DNA of 64,000 nucleotides from Parapedobacter sp. SGR-10 (GTDB taxonomy: Bacteria; Bacteroidota; Bacteroidia; Sphingobacteriales; Sphingobacteriaceae). The stretch is taken from positions 1 through 64,000 of the forward strand of contig NZ_JAAJTJ010000019.1 in the NCBI RefSeq assembly GCF_011030405.1. Reading direction: 5' to 3'. Within the stretch, counting starts at the first letter, position 1. Every line of letters starts with the position of its first letter. The translations under genes were made by a program, and so were the position numbers. The notes beneath the pieces are model-generated. The model did not search any database. It was not told where the DNA came from and saw nothing but the letters and a program-made list of their open reading frames with translations. Positions 18,497 to 27,607 of this stretch are shown here, in pieces.

Positions 18497-20404
18497 ATGC
18501 ATAAATTCATACATGTCATGCTACTGCTGTGCTTTATGAGCCTATCCCATGCCCTGGCTCAAAGAAAGTCGGAGAACAAAAAAGCACAACAATACTATGA
18601 AAACAGTTTGAAGAACCTACAGACCCATCGGTACGAAGCCGCTATTGACTTTCTCAACAAATCTATCGCAGAAGACCCTACTTTCGCAACTGCATACCAA
18701 CAATTGGGTGATATATACCGGTCACAGCGTCTATTTGACCAAGCTATCCCCAACTATAGAGAGGTACTGCGTCTAGATGCAGACCTAACGCCATTGACCG
18801 ACTTCGGACTAGGAGAAGCTCTCTTGCATACCGGGCAATATAGTGATGCTATCCCCTATTTCGAACGATACCTAAATACAAACATTTCAGAAAAAAGCAA
18901 AAATCTGGTCAATAAATACCTGGCAGACTGCCGTTTTGCACTGGACAATACCCAAGCATCCCCTATAAAGTTAATCAAACTTCCCCCATCCATCAACACG
19001 CAGTACGATGAATATTTCCCCCAATTGACGGCCGATCAGCACACCATCATCTTCACCCGCAAGGAAAATAACCAAGAAAATTTTTATGAGAGCCACTTAA
19101 GTAATGAAAAGGACTGGTCGGAAGCACAAAAATTGATCGGACAAGTCAATTCGGACAACTTCAACGAAGGAGCACATTGTATTTCACCGGATGGTAAATA
19201 TCTCTTTTTTACAGGGTGCAATCGTCCCTCCGGTTATGGAAGTTGTGATATTTATATTTCGAAAAAAGAGAACGGCAAATGGTCTATACCGACCAATTTG
19301 GGTGCACCTATTAATACCCGAGGGTGGGAAGCTCAGCCCGCTATATCAGCCGATGGCAAGACACTGTATTTCGTCAGCAACCGTGCCGGTGGATTTGGGG
19401 GCAACGACATCTGGAAAAGTGAGCTCGGCGAGGATGGCAAATGGAAAGTCCCTATCAATCTCGGCAAAAACATCAACACCCCTTACGACGAGAGTTCTCC
19501 CTATATCCACGCTGACAACAAAACGCTGTACTTTTCCTCCAATGGATGGCCCGGATACGGGGGGCAAGATCTTTTTATGAGCAAAACCGATACGACGGGA
19601 CAATGGGCAATCCCGACAAATCTTGGAAAACCCATCAATAACCACCATAATCAAACCGCTGTCCATGTCAACATGAACGGAAGTATCGGTTTTTTCTCTA
19701 CGCAGGATTCAGCAAGTCGTCAGTTGGACATATACGAATTTGAACTCTCGAAAGACATCAAACCTGCACCTGTAGCCTATATTGCAGGAACAGTACTGGA
19801 CGCAGAGAACAAACAGCCCGTAGTCGCACGGGTATCGGTAACCGACACGGACAATCAGAAAGTCGTGTTTGAAGACCGATCCGATTTCCAAGACGGAATG
19901 TTCATTGCAACTTTGCCGATCGGAAGAAACTATGCCGTACATGTACAAGCCGAAGGATACCTCTTCGATTCCAGACAATACGACCTCACAGACACACAAC
20001 TCGCCAATGAAAAGTTCACGACGGAGATATTACTCGCCCACATCAAGACGGGCAATACCATACAACTGAACAATATCTACTTTGACACCAACAAATCTGA
20101 CATCTTACCTGCATCAAAAAGTGATCTTAGCCTGCTATTGGATTTTTTGAAAACCAATCCTACCGTCATCATCGAAGTAGGAGGTCACACCGACAACACG
20201 GGAACCAAAGAATTAAACAAAACCCTCTCGGAAAAACGTGCGCAATCCGTCACCCATTACCTGCTTCAAAACGGTATAGAAAGATTTCGCATCACGAGTA
20301 AGGGCTATGGAGACCAACTTCCTGTAGCAGATAACGAAAGTGAGGAAGGAAAACAACTAAACAGAAGAACTGAAATCAAAATTATCGATCAAAAAAAGAA
20401 GTAG
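18497..20404 (+). CDS. PorE-like outer-membrane-associated OmpA protein (TPR, PD40 propeller, CRD, OmpA)
   Basis: 635 residues from the ATG at 18497, which supplies a signal peptide (MHKFIHVMLLLCFMSLSHAL). About 25-140 are TPR-like (AAIDFLNKSIAEDPTFATAY). About 165-430 are PD40 beta-propeller blades (PQLTADQHTIIFTRK, ISPDGKYLFFTGCNRP, ISADGKTLYFVSNRAGGFG). About 435-510 are a carboxypeptidase-regulatory-like fold. About 520-632 are an OmpA peptidoglycan-binding domain (IYFDTNKSDILP, GGHTDNTGTKELNKTLSEKR). This order matches T9SS PorE of Porphyromonas, but I see no lipobox. It probably anchors secretion or surface machinery to peptidoglycan. An upstream start overlapping queE would hide the signal. 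Confidence 0.85.
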   Translation: MHKFIHVMLLLCFMSLSHALAQRKSENKKAQQYYENSLKNLQTHRYEAAIDFLNKSIAEDPTFATAYQQLGDIYRSQRLFDQAIPNYREVLRLDADLTPLTDFGLGEALLHTGQYSDAIPYFERYLNTNISEKSKNLVNKYLADCRFALDNTQASPIKLIKLPPSINTQYDEYFPQLTADQHTIIFTRKENNQENFYESHLSNEKDWSEAQKLIGQVNSDNFNEGAHCISPDGKYLFFTGCNRPSGYGSCDIYISKKENGKWSIPTNLGAPINTRGWEAQPAISADGKTLYFVSNRAGGFGGNDIWKSELGEDGKWKVPINLGKNINTPYDESSPYIHADNKTLYFSSNGWPGYGGQDLFMSKTDTTGQWAIPTNLGKPINNHHNQTAVHVNMNGSIGFFSTQDSASRQLDIYEFELSKDIKPAPVAYIAGTVLDAENKQPVVARVSVTDTDNQKVVFEDRSDFQDGMFIATLPIGRNYAVHVQAEGYLFDSRQYDLTDTQLANEKFTTEILLAHIKTGNTIQLNNIYFDTNKSDILPASKSDLSLLLDFLKTNPTVIIEVGGHTDNTGTKELNKTLSEKRAQSVTHYLLQNGIERFRITSKGYGDQLPVADNESEEGKQLNRRTEIKIIDQKKK

Positions 20405-20489
20405 AAATAGATCAAAAAGCACTCTTAAAAAAAAATAAAACACTGAAAAACAGATATTTAACAAATTTATTAATATTTTTTAAAAATAA

Positions 20490-20592
20490 TTTGCAATGTG
20501 TTACAAATACACTTACCTTTGTATCATCATAATTTAGGTTTATAATTGGTTAGTAAAGGTTTTCATTCTCCCCGTTTGAAAACCTTTTTTTA
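20490..20592 (+). ncRNA. Candidate small RNA with its own promoter and terminator
   Basis: TTTG (20490-20493), 20 bases, then TACCTTTG (20514-20521) form a strong promoter. Only about 35 bases beyond the expected start near 20527, a 10-bp stem (20555-20564 with 20578-20587; 13-base loop) ends in a run of Ts. No start codon lies between, so a 60-65 nt non-coding RNA is predicted. The terminator could alternatively serve the OmpA gene ending 150 bases upstream, but that does not explain the promoter. Confidence 0.45.
20555..20591 (+). terminator. Rho-independent terminator
   Basis: AAAGGTTTTC (20555-20564) pairs with GAAAACCTTT (20578-20587) and is followed by a T-rich tail. It ends the candidate small RNA or the OmpA-gene transcript. 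Confidence 0.7.
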
Positions 20593-20606
20593 TTTATATA
20601 TAATAG

Positions 20607-21314
20607 CTATTCCGAATCAATATTCCAGCTAGGCAAATACCGCAAAAACGACATAATCTTCTCTTTGTACACTTTCTTGTCCAATTTGAAATAATAAGCC
20701 CCTCGTCTCGACCCCGTTTTATCTTTCTCTTTGAGTTTGATGAGAAGTCCCGAACCAAGCAGCTTCCTATTGAAATTTCTTCTATCTAAGACTATATCGT
20801 ACGTTTTTTCGTAGAGGGTTGCTATCTGGGGCAGCGTGAATTTTTCCGGCAACAACTCGAAAAGAATGGGATAAAGGGCCGCTTTTGACCTCAACCTACC
20901 TTTAGCAACACGTATCATCTCCTCATGATCGAATATGAGTGGTGGGCAATCGTTCAACGGGAACCATCTGGCTTCGTAATCGTCCGTGATCACATGCTGA
21001 TATTTATGGACGTCTATCAGTGCATAATACGTAATACTCACCACACGTCGGTGGGATTCTCGTTTGGGATCACCAAAAACCGCAGACTCTTCAACATAAA
21101 TATTCCCTAATCCCGTGAGTTTCTTCAGTACACGGGCAGCAGCGACCTCGGGGGATTCTTCAGCCTGCACAAACCCTCCCGGCAAGCTCCATTTATTGAT
21201 TTCGGGCTCAATGGCTCTCTTAAACAGCAGAATGTCCAAAGAATCACCGTTGAAACCAAAAATAACACAGTCCACAGCTAATAATACACTAGGCTCATTC
21301 TTGTAAAAATCCAT
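20607..21314 (-). CDS. Nudix-fold transcriptional regulator (NrtR/AraR-like)
   Basis: 235 residues from the ATG at 21314 (MDFYKNEPSVLLAVDCVIFG). About 10-140 form a Nudix fold. The Nudix box region (LPGGFVQAEESPEVAAARVL) is degenerate: the catalytic REUXEE core is lost, as in ligand-sensing NrtR-type regulators. About 150-230 form a winged helix (LPQIATLYEKTYDIVLDRRNFNRK, then KTGSRRGAYYFKL). Family knowledge: Bacteroides AraR, an arabinose regulator, is of this type. It is divergent from uxaB, so regulation of hexuronate or pentose genes is a reasonable inference. An upstream start at 21350 is less likely. Confidence 0.8.
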   Translation of the reverse strand: MDFYKNEPSVLLAVDCVIFGFNGDSLDILLFKRAIEPEINKWSLPGGFVQAEESPEVAAARVLKKLTGLGNIYVEESAVFGDPKRESHRRVVSITYYALIDVHKYQHVITDDYEARWFPLNDCPPLIFDHEEMIRVAKGRLRSKAALYPILFELLPEKFTLPQIATLYEKTYDIVLDRRNFNRKLLGSGLLIKLKEKDKTGSRRGAYYFKLDKKVYKEKIMSFLRYLPSWNIDSE

Positions 21315-21407
21315 ATACGATAAAGATGTAATATTTTTTCGAAGAAACAAAAATAGGGTTAATATTTATGCAGGGAGACAACAAACCGACTCACTCTTCG
21401 GAAACGT

Positions 21408-21423
21408 TTGCATGGTTTTTCTT
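21408..21423. promoter_or_regulatory. Possible LacI-type operator upstream of uxaB
   Basis: The palindrome AAACGTTT (21412-21419) is centred on CG like operators bound by LacI/GalR-family proteins. It lies about 155 bases before the uxaB start, in the gap shared with the divergent Nudix regulator. A LacI-family gene lies just beyond uxaA. Eight bases is short, so this is tentative. Confidence 0.35.
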
Positions 21424-21572
21424 TTATTTTTAGGAAAAAAGAATGTAGACTTGTCAAAACTATAGACATCCGTTAGACATTTTAGCATAATTATACATTG
21501 TAAAAAGTAGTGTTTCGCATTATTAGATGTCGATCAAGTAAACAATAAATAATAGAAATCAGTATATACCCT

Positions 21573-23078
21573 ATGTTACTTTCAAAAGAAAACCTGGCCA
21601 ATATCAAATCTACTGACGTAGAATTGCCAACAGCCGATTCTTTTCTTCTACCCGAACGTGTCTTACAGTTTGGGACAGGCGTCCTGTTGAGAGGGCTACC
21701 GGACTATTTCATTGATAAAGCAAACAAGCAGCACATCTTCAATGGCCGCATCATCATGGTCAAATCCACCGATTCAGCCGGAACCGATGCCTTCCAACGC
21801 CAAGACAATCTTTATACACTTTGTATCAAAGGCATTGAACAAGGAAAAGAAGTGGAAAACTATATGGTCAACAACTCGATTTCACGTGTACTTTCCGCTC
21901 GTCAAGATTGGCCAACGGTATTGGAAACTGCCCACAATCCCGATCTACGCATCGTGATATCCAATACCACCGAAGCCGGCATCACGTTGAGCAATAACAA
22001 AATAGATGACATACCGCCCTCCTCCTATCCGGGCAAACTGTTGGCCTTTTTATACAAACGGTATCAATTTTTCCAAGGTGCGGCAGATGCGGGTCTTGTC
22101 ATCCTTCCGACCGAACTCATATCGGACAACGCAGGCAAACTGAAGGAAATACTTTTGGCTCTGACCGATCAAAATGACTTGGAAGACGGTTTCAAACAAT
22201 GGTTGACCGATGCCAATCACTTTTGCAACACCTTGGTAGATAGAATCGTGCCGGGACGGCTCCCAAAAGAAGAGCAGGAAGACACCGAGCAGAAGCTTGG
22301 TTACGAAGACCAACTCATGATTATGGCCGAACCCTTCCGCCTATGGGCCATCGAAAGTACATCCCCACTGGTAAAAGAAACCTTAAGCTTTGCACAGGCC
22401 GATAGTGGCATAGTCATCGTTCCATCCATCGAAAAATTCAAAGAACTAAAATTAAGGCTGCTCAATGGCACGCATACGTTGAGCTGTGGCATCGCTTTGC
22501 TCGCCGGTATTGAAGTTGTGAAGCAGGCTATGTCCAACGACACTTTCAGTACCTTTGTCCGGTTGCTGATGCAAAACGAAATCGGTAACGCGATCATAGA
22601 TCAAGACATCAAAGCACAAGATGTAACAAATTTTTCAAGCAGTGCCATCGATCGCTTTAGCAATCCTTTTCTCGATCACCGTTGGGAAAACATTGCCCTA
22701 AACTTTTCGTCCAAGATGAATATGCGTGCTATCCCTCTGTTGGACCGTTGGTACCAGACCCATACAACGCCCCCTACCTACTTCGCGATGGGATTCGCGG
22801 CATACCTGACCCTTATGAACACGGAGAAATCCAATGATCAATATAGCTATATCCTCAATGACAGGGATATCATACTACAAGATGAGCTTGCACCACTCCT
22901 GTATGCTCATTGGCAGGACCCAACCACCGTCGTACAAAATGTGTTGAGAGACCGATCCCTATGGGATACCGATCTCACCAAGTACGCCGGCTTAGCCGAA
23001 TGTGTACAGGAATATGTGGACGCCTACAAGACACAAGGCATATTGGAAACCATACAAAAACAAATTGACCATGGCTAA
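21573..23078 (+). CDS. uxaB: Tagaturonate reductase
   Basis: 501 residues. It reduces D-tagaturonate to D-altronate with NADH in the galacturonate isomerase pathway. The N-terminal Rossmann half has LPERVLQFGTGVLLRGLPDY and RIIMVKSTD. The C-terminal mannitol-dehydrogenase-type domain has RLLNGTHTLSCGIALLAGI, where Asn and His are catalytic in the family, and a helical end. Length matches UxaB rather than fructuronate reductase orientation-dependent variants, but UxuB-type activity is not fully excluded. Its stop overlaps the uxaA start by 8 bases. Confidence 0.9.
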   Translation: MLLSKENLANIKSTDVELPTADSFLLPERVLQFGTGVLLRGLPDYFIDKANKQHIFNGRIIMVKSTDSAGTDAFQRQDNLYTLCIKGIEQGKEVENYMVNNSISRVLSARQDWPTVLETAHNPDLRIVISNTTEAGITLSNNKIDDIPPSSYPGKLLAFLYKRYQFFQGAADAGLVILPTELISDNAGKLKEILLALTDQNDLEDGFKQWLTDANHFCNTLVDRIVPGRLPKEEQEDTEQKLGYEDQLMIMAEPFRLWAIESTSPLVKETLSFAQADSGIVIVPSIEKFKELKLRLLNGTHTLSCGIALLAGIEVVKQAMSNDTFSTFVRLLMQNEIGNAIIDQDIKAQDVTNFSSSAIDRFSNPFLDHRWENIALNFSSKMNMRAIPLLDRWYQTHTTPPTYFAMGFAAYLTLMNTEKSNDQYSYILNDRDIILQDELAPLLYAHWQDPTTVVQNVLRDRSLWDTDLTKYAGLAECVQEYVDAYKTQGILETIQKQIDHG

Positions 23079-24717
23079 CAGAATATTGAAAATCAACCCC
23101 AAAGATAACGTATTGGTCGCCTTACAGGATTTGGCCAAGGGTGAAGAGTTGTTGTACGATGGACAGGTATATATCCTGCAGGATAACATTCCGGCCAAGC
23201 ATAAATTTTTCATGAAAGATATGCAAGCCGGAGACGAAATCATCATGTACGGTGTGCTGGTCGGAAAGGCGCAATACACTATCCCTAAAGGAGGATTGAT
23301 GACGACTGACAATACGAAACATGCTGCAGATCCGTATGTCTTTCGTCCTTACAACCACCATTGGGAAGCACCCGACATATCCCGATTTGCCGGACGCACG
23401 TTCAACGGCTATGTCCGCAGAGACGGTCGTGTAGGCACGGCAAACCATTGGCTCTTTATTCCTACGGTTTTCTGTGAAAACAGAAACCTCGATGTGATCA
23501 AAGAAGCGCTTTACCATGAACTTGGTTATTCGGTCACGGACAAATACCGTGCTTTCACCCACGAACTGCTAGCCGCATATCAAGAAGGGAAAAGCCTGAA
23601 TACTCTATCGTTGGATGCATTGAGCGTACCGACGCACCGGAAAGAACGTGTATTCCAAAATGTCGACGGCATAAAATTCCTCAACCATCAAGGGGGCTGT
23701 GGCGGTATTCGACAAGATGCAGAGGTCTTGGGGAAATTGCTGGCAGCCTATGCCGACCATCCGAATGTCGGGGGAGTGACCATACTTAGCCTAGGCTGTC
23801 AAAATCTTCAACTACAGGACCTATTGGACGAGATCAAATCCCGTAATCCACAGTTTGACAAGCCGCTTTTCGTTTTTGAGCAGCAGCAATCCAAAAGCGA
23901 GGAATTGCTCATCAAAGAGGCTATCCAAAAGACCTTCATCGGGCTGACCGAGATCAATACACTCGGACGTACGCCCGTACCCTTGAGCAAGTTGACCTTG
24001 GGCGTGAAATGTGGTGGAAGCGACGGCTTTAGTGGTATATCGGCCAATCCTGCCGTGGGTTATACCTCAGATCTTTTGGTCGCATTGGGTGGCAAGGTCT
24101 TGTTGGCCGAATTTCCCGAACTGTGTGGAGCAGAGCAAAACCTGATCGACCGGACTGTCGATCCGGACGCCGCACATAAATTCATCCATCTCATGCAGTC
24201 TTACAGCCAGGCCGCCGAAGATGCAGGCTCCGGATTTCACATGAACCCTTCGCCCGGCAATATCCGTGATGGCCTTATTACCGATGCCATAAAAAGTAGC
24301 GGGGCCGCCAAAAAAGGTGGAAATTCACCTGTCGTCGATGTACTGGATTATACCGAAGAGGCCACCAAGCCGGGGTTAAACCTGGTCTGCACACCCGGCA
24401 ATGATGTGGAAGCCACTACCGGAAAGACAGCTGCCGGCGCGACACTCATTCTGTTTACTACAGGATTGGGCACTCCTACCGGAAACCCTATTTGCCCTGT
24501 CATCAAGGTCGCCACAAACAATGCTTTGACCCGACGTATGTCTGACATCATCGACATCAATACCGGACCTATCATCGATGGCGCAAAGACGATCGAGCAA
24601 ATGGGAGAGGACATTCTGGAATATTGCATCAAAGCCGCAAGTGGCGAGATTATTCCTAAGGCGGTGCAGTTGAATCAAGACGATTTCATCCCATGGAAAC
24701 GGGGGGTCAGTTTATAA
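23071..24717 (+). CDS. uxaA: Altronate dehydratase
   Basis: 548 residues from the ATG at 23071, overlapping uxaB by 8 bases. It dehydrates D-altronate to 2-keto-3-deoxygluconate, the step after UxaB. The N-terminal SAF domain (about 1-90) begins RILKINPKDNVLVALQDL. The catalytic part contains YVRRDGRVGTANHW, NHQGGCGG and LGVKCGGSDGFSGISANPAVG, the cysteine-containing metal-site motifs of UxaA/GarD enzymes. The isomerase UxaC and a KDG kinase are not in the window. Confidence 0.93.
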   Translation: MANRILKINPKDNVLVALQDLAKGEELLYDGQVYILQDNIPAKHKFFMKDMQAGDEIIMYGVLVGKAQYTIPKGGLMTTDNTKHAADPYVFRPYNHHWEAPDISRFAGRTFNGYVRRDGRVGTANHWLFIPTVFCENRNLDVIKEALYHELGYSVTDKYRAFTHELLAAYQEGKSLNTLSLDALSVPTHRKERVFQNVDGIKFLNHQGGCGGIRQDAEVLGKLLAAYADHPNVGGVTILSLGCQNLQLQDLLDEIKSRNPQFDKPLFVFEQQQSKSEELLIKEAIQKTFIGLTEINTLGRTPVPLSKLTLGVKCGGSDGFSGISANPAVGYTSDLLVALGGKVLLAEFPELCGAEQNLIDRTVDPDAAHKFIHLMQSYSQAAEDAGSGFHMNPSPGNIRDGLITDAIKSSGAAKKGGNSPVVDVLDYTEEATKPGLNLVCTPGNDVEATTGKTAAGATLILFTTGLGTPTGNPICPVIKVATNNALTRRMSDIIDINTGPIIDGAKTIEQMGEDILEYCIKAASGEIIPKAVQLNQDDFIPWKRGVSL

Positions 24718-24841
24718 TATAATGCTTTTTACCGATATTTTCTTACATTTACCAGTATGCACAACATGATGGTACACCAAGTTAAGTAACTTAGGTTCAT
24801 CATTAGGTTCGAAATTACGAATAGATATAGAAAAATAGCTT

Positions 24842-25864
24842 ATGAAGCAACAGGTCGGAATTAAAGACATTGCCAGGATACTCAACATTTCTGTGTCTAC
24901 TGTATCCCGCGCATTGCGGGATGCATATGATGTCAGTCCAGAGACTCGAAAGAAAGTTACTGCATTGGCCGAAGAACTCAATTTCACGCCGAATAAAAAT
25001 GCTGCCGCTCTGGCATCGGGTAGTACAAAAAATATAGGAGTAGTCATCCCTTTTATTACCAATTATTATTTTTCTACAGTCATATCCGGCATTCAAGAGG
25101 AAGCCTACAATAAAGGATACAACATTATACTTTTTGTCACTAATGACGATGTGGATAGAGAGAAAATTTTATTGAAAAATATAGCCACAACAAGTTTGGA
25201 TGGTCTATTGATTTCTATTTCCTCCAATTCGGACATGCAAGATCATTTTGAACAGTTGATGCAAAGAGGTCTACCAATTGTATTTTTTGATCGGGTACCG
25301 CATGAAATCCATGCCTCGAAGGTGATGCAGAGTGATTTTGATGGTTCCTTTATGGCAACCAATCATCTTATCGAAAAAGGCTATCAAAAAATTGCCCATA
25401 TAGCAGGCCCCAAAGAGTTGAACTTTACCCAAGAAAGGCTGAAGGGCTATTTGGCAGCATTGGAAAAAGCAAAGCTCCCCCAAAAGGAGGAATACATTAT
25501 TTTTTCCGGTTTTTCGCAGGGGCATGGATATACGGACACATTAGCTCTCTTATCCTTAACGGATGCTCCAGATGCCATTTTTGCGGTGAATGATCGAAAA
25601 GCTGTAGGAGCTATTCAAGCTTTGAAAGCAAATAATATTCAGGTCGGTGTGGATGTGGGCGTTGTCGGTTTTACCAACGACCCTATCGCTACGGTAATAG
25701 AACCTAATCTAACCACAGTAGAAGAACCGGCATTTGAAATTGGGCAACAGAGTTGCAACCTCTTGATAAAACATATCAAAAATAAGGATCACGAACCTCG
25801 CGACATAGTGCTACCGGGGAAACTGATCGTAAGGCAATCTGTTGTTTTTTCTGAAAACAAATAG
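24842..25864 (+). CDS. LacI/GalR-family transcriptional regulator
   Basis: 340 residues. The N-terminal helix-turn-helix and hinge are VGIKDIARILNISVSTVSRALRD region (residues 4-26) followed by the ETRKKVTALAEELNF hinge. The rest is a periplasmic-binding-protein-like effector domain (GVVIPFITNYYFSTVISGI, DGLLISISSN, FFDRVP, AVNDRKAVGAI, GFTNDPIATV). The ligand is probably a sugar or sugar phosphate. It lies between uxaBA and the GH109/SusCD locus. Shared LacI-type operators before gh109 and susC (26019-26032, 30534-30577) suggest these are its targets. Confidence 0.92.
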   Translation: MKQQVGIKDIARILNISVSTVSRALRDAYDVSPETRKKVTALAEELNFTPNKNAAALASGSTKNIGVVIPFITNYYFSTVISGIQEEAYNKGYNIILFVTNDDVDREKILLKNIATTSLDGLLISISSNSDMQDHFEQLMQRGLPIVFFDRVPHEIHASKVMQSDFDGSFMATNHLIEKGYQKIAHIAGPKELNFTQERLKGYLAALEKAKLPQKEEYIIFSGFSQGHGYTDTLALLSLTDAPDAIFAVNDRKAVGAIQALKANNIQVGVDVGVVGFTNDPIATVIEPNLTTVEEPAFEIGQQSCNLLIKHIKNKDHEPRDIVLPGKLIVRQSVVFSENK

Positions 25865-26018
25865 TTGGCTTATATTAGTTTCATGATATCTGATATCCAT
25901 ACCTGCATTTTTTAAAGATACCGCATTGTTACTTACACAAGATGTCATAACCAACATCCACAGCCAATTGAGATCTTAGAATAAGCATAGAATCTGAGGT
26001 AGTTTTTATTTCCAAAAT

Positions 26019-26039
26019 CGATAACGTTCTCGCTATTTT
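26019..26039. promoter_or_regulatory. LacI-type operator upstream of the GH109 operon
   Basis: CGATAACGTTCTCG (26019-26032), a near-palindrome around AACGTT, recurs exactly at 30534-30547 in the susC upstream region. The following CGCTATTTT is also shared with a second, weaker site at 30558-30578. The centre lies about 52 bases before the -7 box of GH109, so the site is upstream of the promoter rather than across it. Confidence 0.65.
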
Positions 26040-26077
26040 ATTCAGGCAGATGCGCTAAATGTCACTTGCTTATTTGA

Positions 26078-26085
26078 TACATTTG
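26078..26085 (+). promoter_or_regulatory. -7 box of the GH109 operon
   Basis: TACATTTG matches TAnnTTTG. The sequence just after it (GTAA-C-ATCGA) is shared with the susC promoter. No clear -33 box is visible, which would suit a promoter that needs an activator. Confidence 0.55.
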
Positions 26086-26147
26086 GGTAAACAATCGACG
26101 AAAGCGATGTTGTGCAAGAAAGTAATCAACCCTCTAAAATTATAAAC

Positions 26148-27593
26148 ATGAAAAATAATCGGAGAGAATTTCTAAAACTCACTGGACTATTAGGAACAAG
26201 TTTGGCCGGATCAGGTTTGTTGCAAGGCTTTGGTCATGCAAATGACGCAAAAACTGATCTTTTAACACCATTCAGTATCCCTTCAGATTCACAGGTTTTC
26301 AACATGTGTGGGTATGCCGCTCCCAAACTGGAGACAGTAAGAGTTGGCTTCATTGGTGTCGGAAATCGTGGTTCTGCAGCAGTTTTCAGACTTTCTCATA
26401 TTGAAGGCACAGATATTAAAGCTATATGTGATATCAGAGCTGAAAAAGCCGATGCTGCCAAACAAAAATTAAATGGAAGCAAGCACAATCCTACTTTATA
26501 TACTGACAGAGAACAGGAATGGAAAAAGCTTTGTGACAGAAGTGATATAGATCTTGTTTATATTTCTACGCCTTGGCACCTACACACTCCCATGGCGGTA
26601 TATGCCATGAATCAGGGCAAACATGTCTGTGTAGAAGTGCCCGCGGCAACTACTGTGGAAGAATGCTGGCAGCTAGTAGAAACTTCTGAAAAAACAAAAA
26701 AGCATTGCATGATGCTAGAAAACTGTTGCTATGGTTTTTTTGAACAATTGACACTCAACATGGCTAGGCAAGGATTTTTTGGAGACATTATCCATTGTGA
26801 AGGGGCCTATATCCACGATTTGCTAGAAGGTAATTTTTCTAAAGAAAAATATTGGGAATTGTGGCGATTGAAAGAAAACCTTCGTAACGGCAACCTCTAC
26901 CCCACCCATGGCCTTGGTCCTGTAAGCCAAATAATGGACCTCAATCGTGGTGACAAAATGGATTATTTAGTCTCGCTCTCTTCAAACGATTTCATGATGG
27001 GAAATATGGCAAGGAACCTCGCAGAAGAAGATGCTTCTTACAAACCCTATGTAAACAAATCCTTCCGCGGCAACATGAATACCAGCATCATCAAAACCAG
27101 TAAGGGACGATCCATCATGATACAACATGACGTCACTTCACCTCGTCCGTACTCACGCATACACCTAGTCAGTGGTACCAAAGCAACGGCACAGGGCTAT
27201 CCTCTTCCGGGAAAAATAGCGATCGGTCATCAATGGGCTACAGAGGAAGAGTTTAAAGTCTTGCAAGAAAAATATACCCCTGCAATATCAAAGAAAATCG
27301 GAGATATAGCCAAAAAGTTCGGAGGGCACGGAGGAATGGATTTTATAATGGATTGGCGCACTATTGACTGCCTTCGCAATGGGCTTCCTCTTGACATCGA
27401 TGTGTACGACACAGCCTTATGGAGTGCATTAGGTCCATTGAGTGAGCAATCTGTTTCCAATAGATCCAATTCGATAGACGTCCCTGATTTTACCCGAGGA
27501 AAATGGAAAACCAACAAGCCCGTAGACATACAACTGTTAACTGGAGCAAACACAGGTGTGTTGCCCAAAAGAGGAAGTAATACAACATTTTAA
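26148..27593 (+). CDS. GH109 alpha-N-acetylgalactosaminidase (Gfo/Idh/MocA fold)
   Basis: 481 residues from the ATG at 26148. The N-terminus NNRREFLKLTGLLGTSLAGS is a Tat-like signal. The NAD-binding Rossmann core starts VRVGFIGVGNRGSAAV; GH109 enzymes use tightly bound NAD+ to cleave alpha-GalNAc. Signature stretches of the Elizabethkingia-type enzyme are present: STPWHLHTPMAVYAMNQGKH, MLENCCYGFFE, EGAYIHDLLEGNF, GNLYPTHGLGPVSQI and GGHGGMDFIMDWR. Exported, probably periplasmic. First gene of an operon with nagB and a putative glycosidase, preceded by a LacI-type operator. An upstream ATG at 26112 is less likely because it displaces the Tat motif. Confidence 0.88.
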   Translation: MKNNRREFLKLTGLLGTSLAGSGLLQGFGHANDAKTDLLTPFSIPSDSQVFNMCGYAAPKLETVRVGFIGVGNRGSAAVFRLSHIEGTDIKAICDIRAEKADAAKQKLNGSKHNPTLYTDREQEWKKLCDRSDIDLVYISTPWHLHTPMAVYAMNQGKHVCVEVPAATTVEECWQLVETSEKTKKHCMMLENCCYGFFEQLTLNMARQGFFGDIIHCEGAYIHDLLEGNFSKEKYWELWRLKENLRNGNLYPTHGLGPVSQIMDLNRGDKMDYLVSLSSNDFMMGNMARNLAEEDASYKPYVNKSFRGNMNTSIIKTSKGRSIMIQHDVTSPRPYSRIHLVSGTKATAQGYPLPGKIAIGHQWATEEEFKVLQEKYTPAISKKIGDIAKKFGGHGGMDFIMDWRTIDCLRNGLPLDIDVYDTALWSALGPLSEQSVSNRSNSIDVPDFTRGKWKTNKPVDIQLLTGANTGVLPKRGSNTTF

Positions 27594-27607
27594 ACTCAAT
27601 ATTTTTT

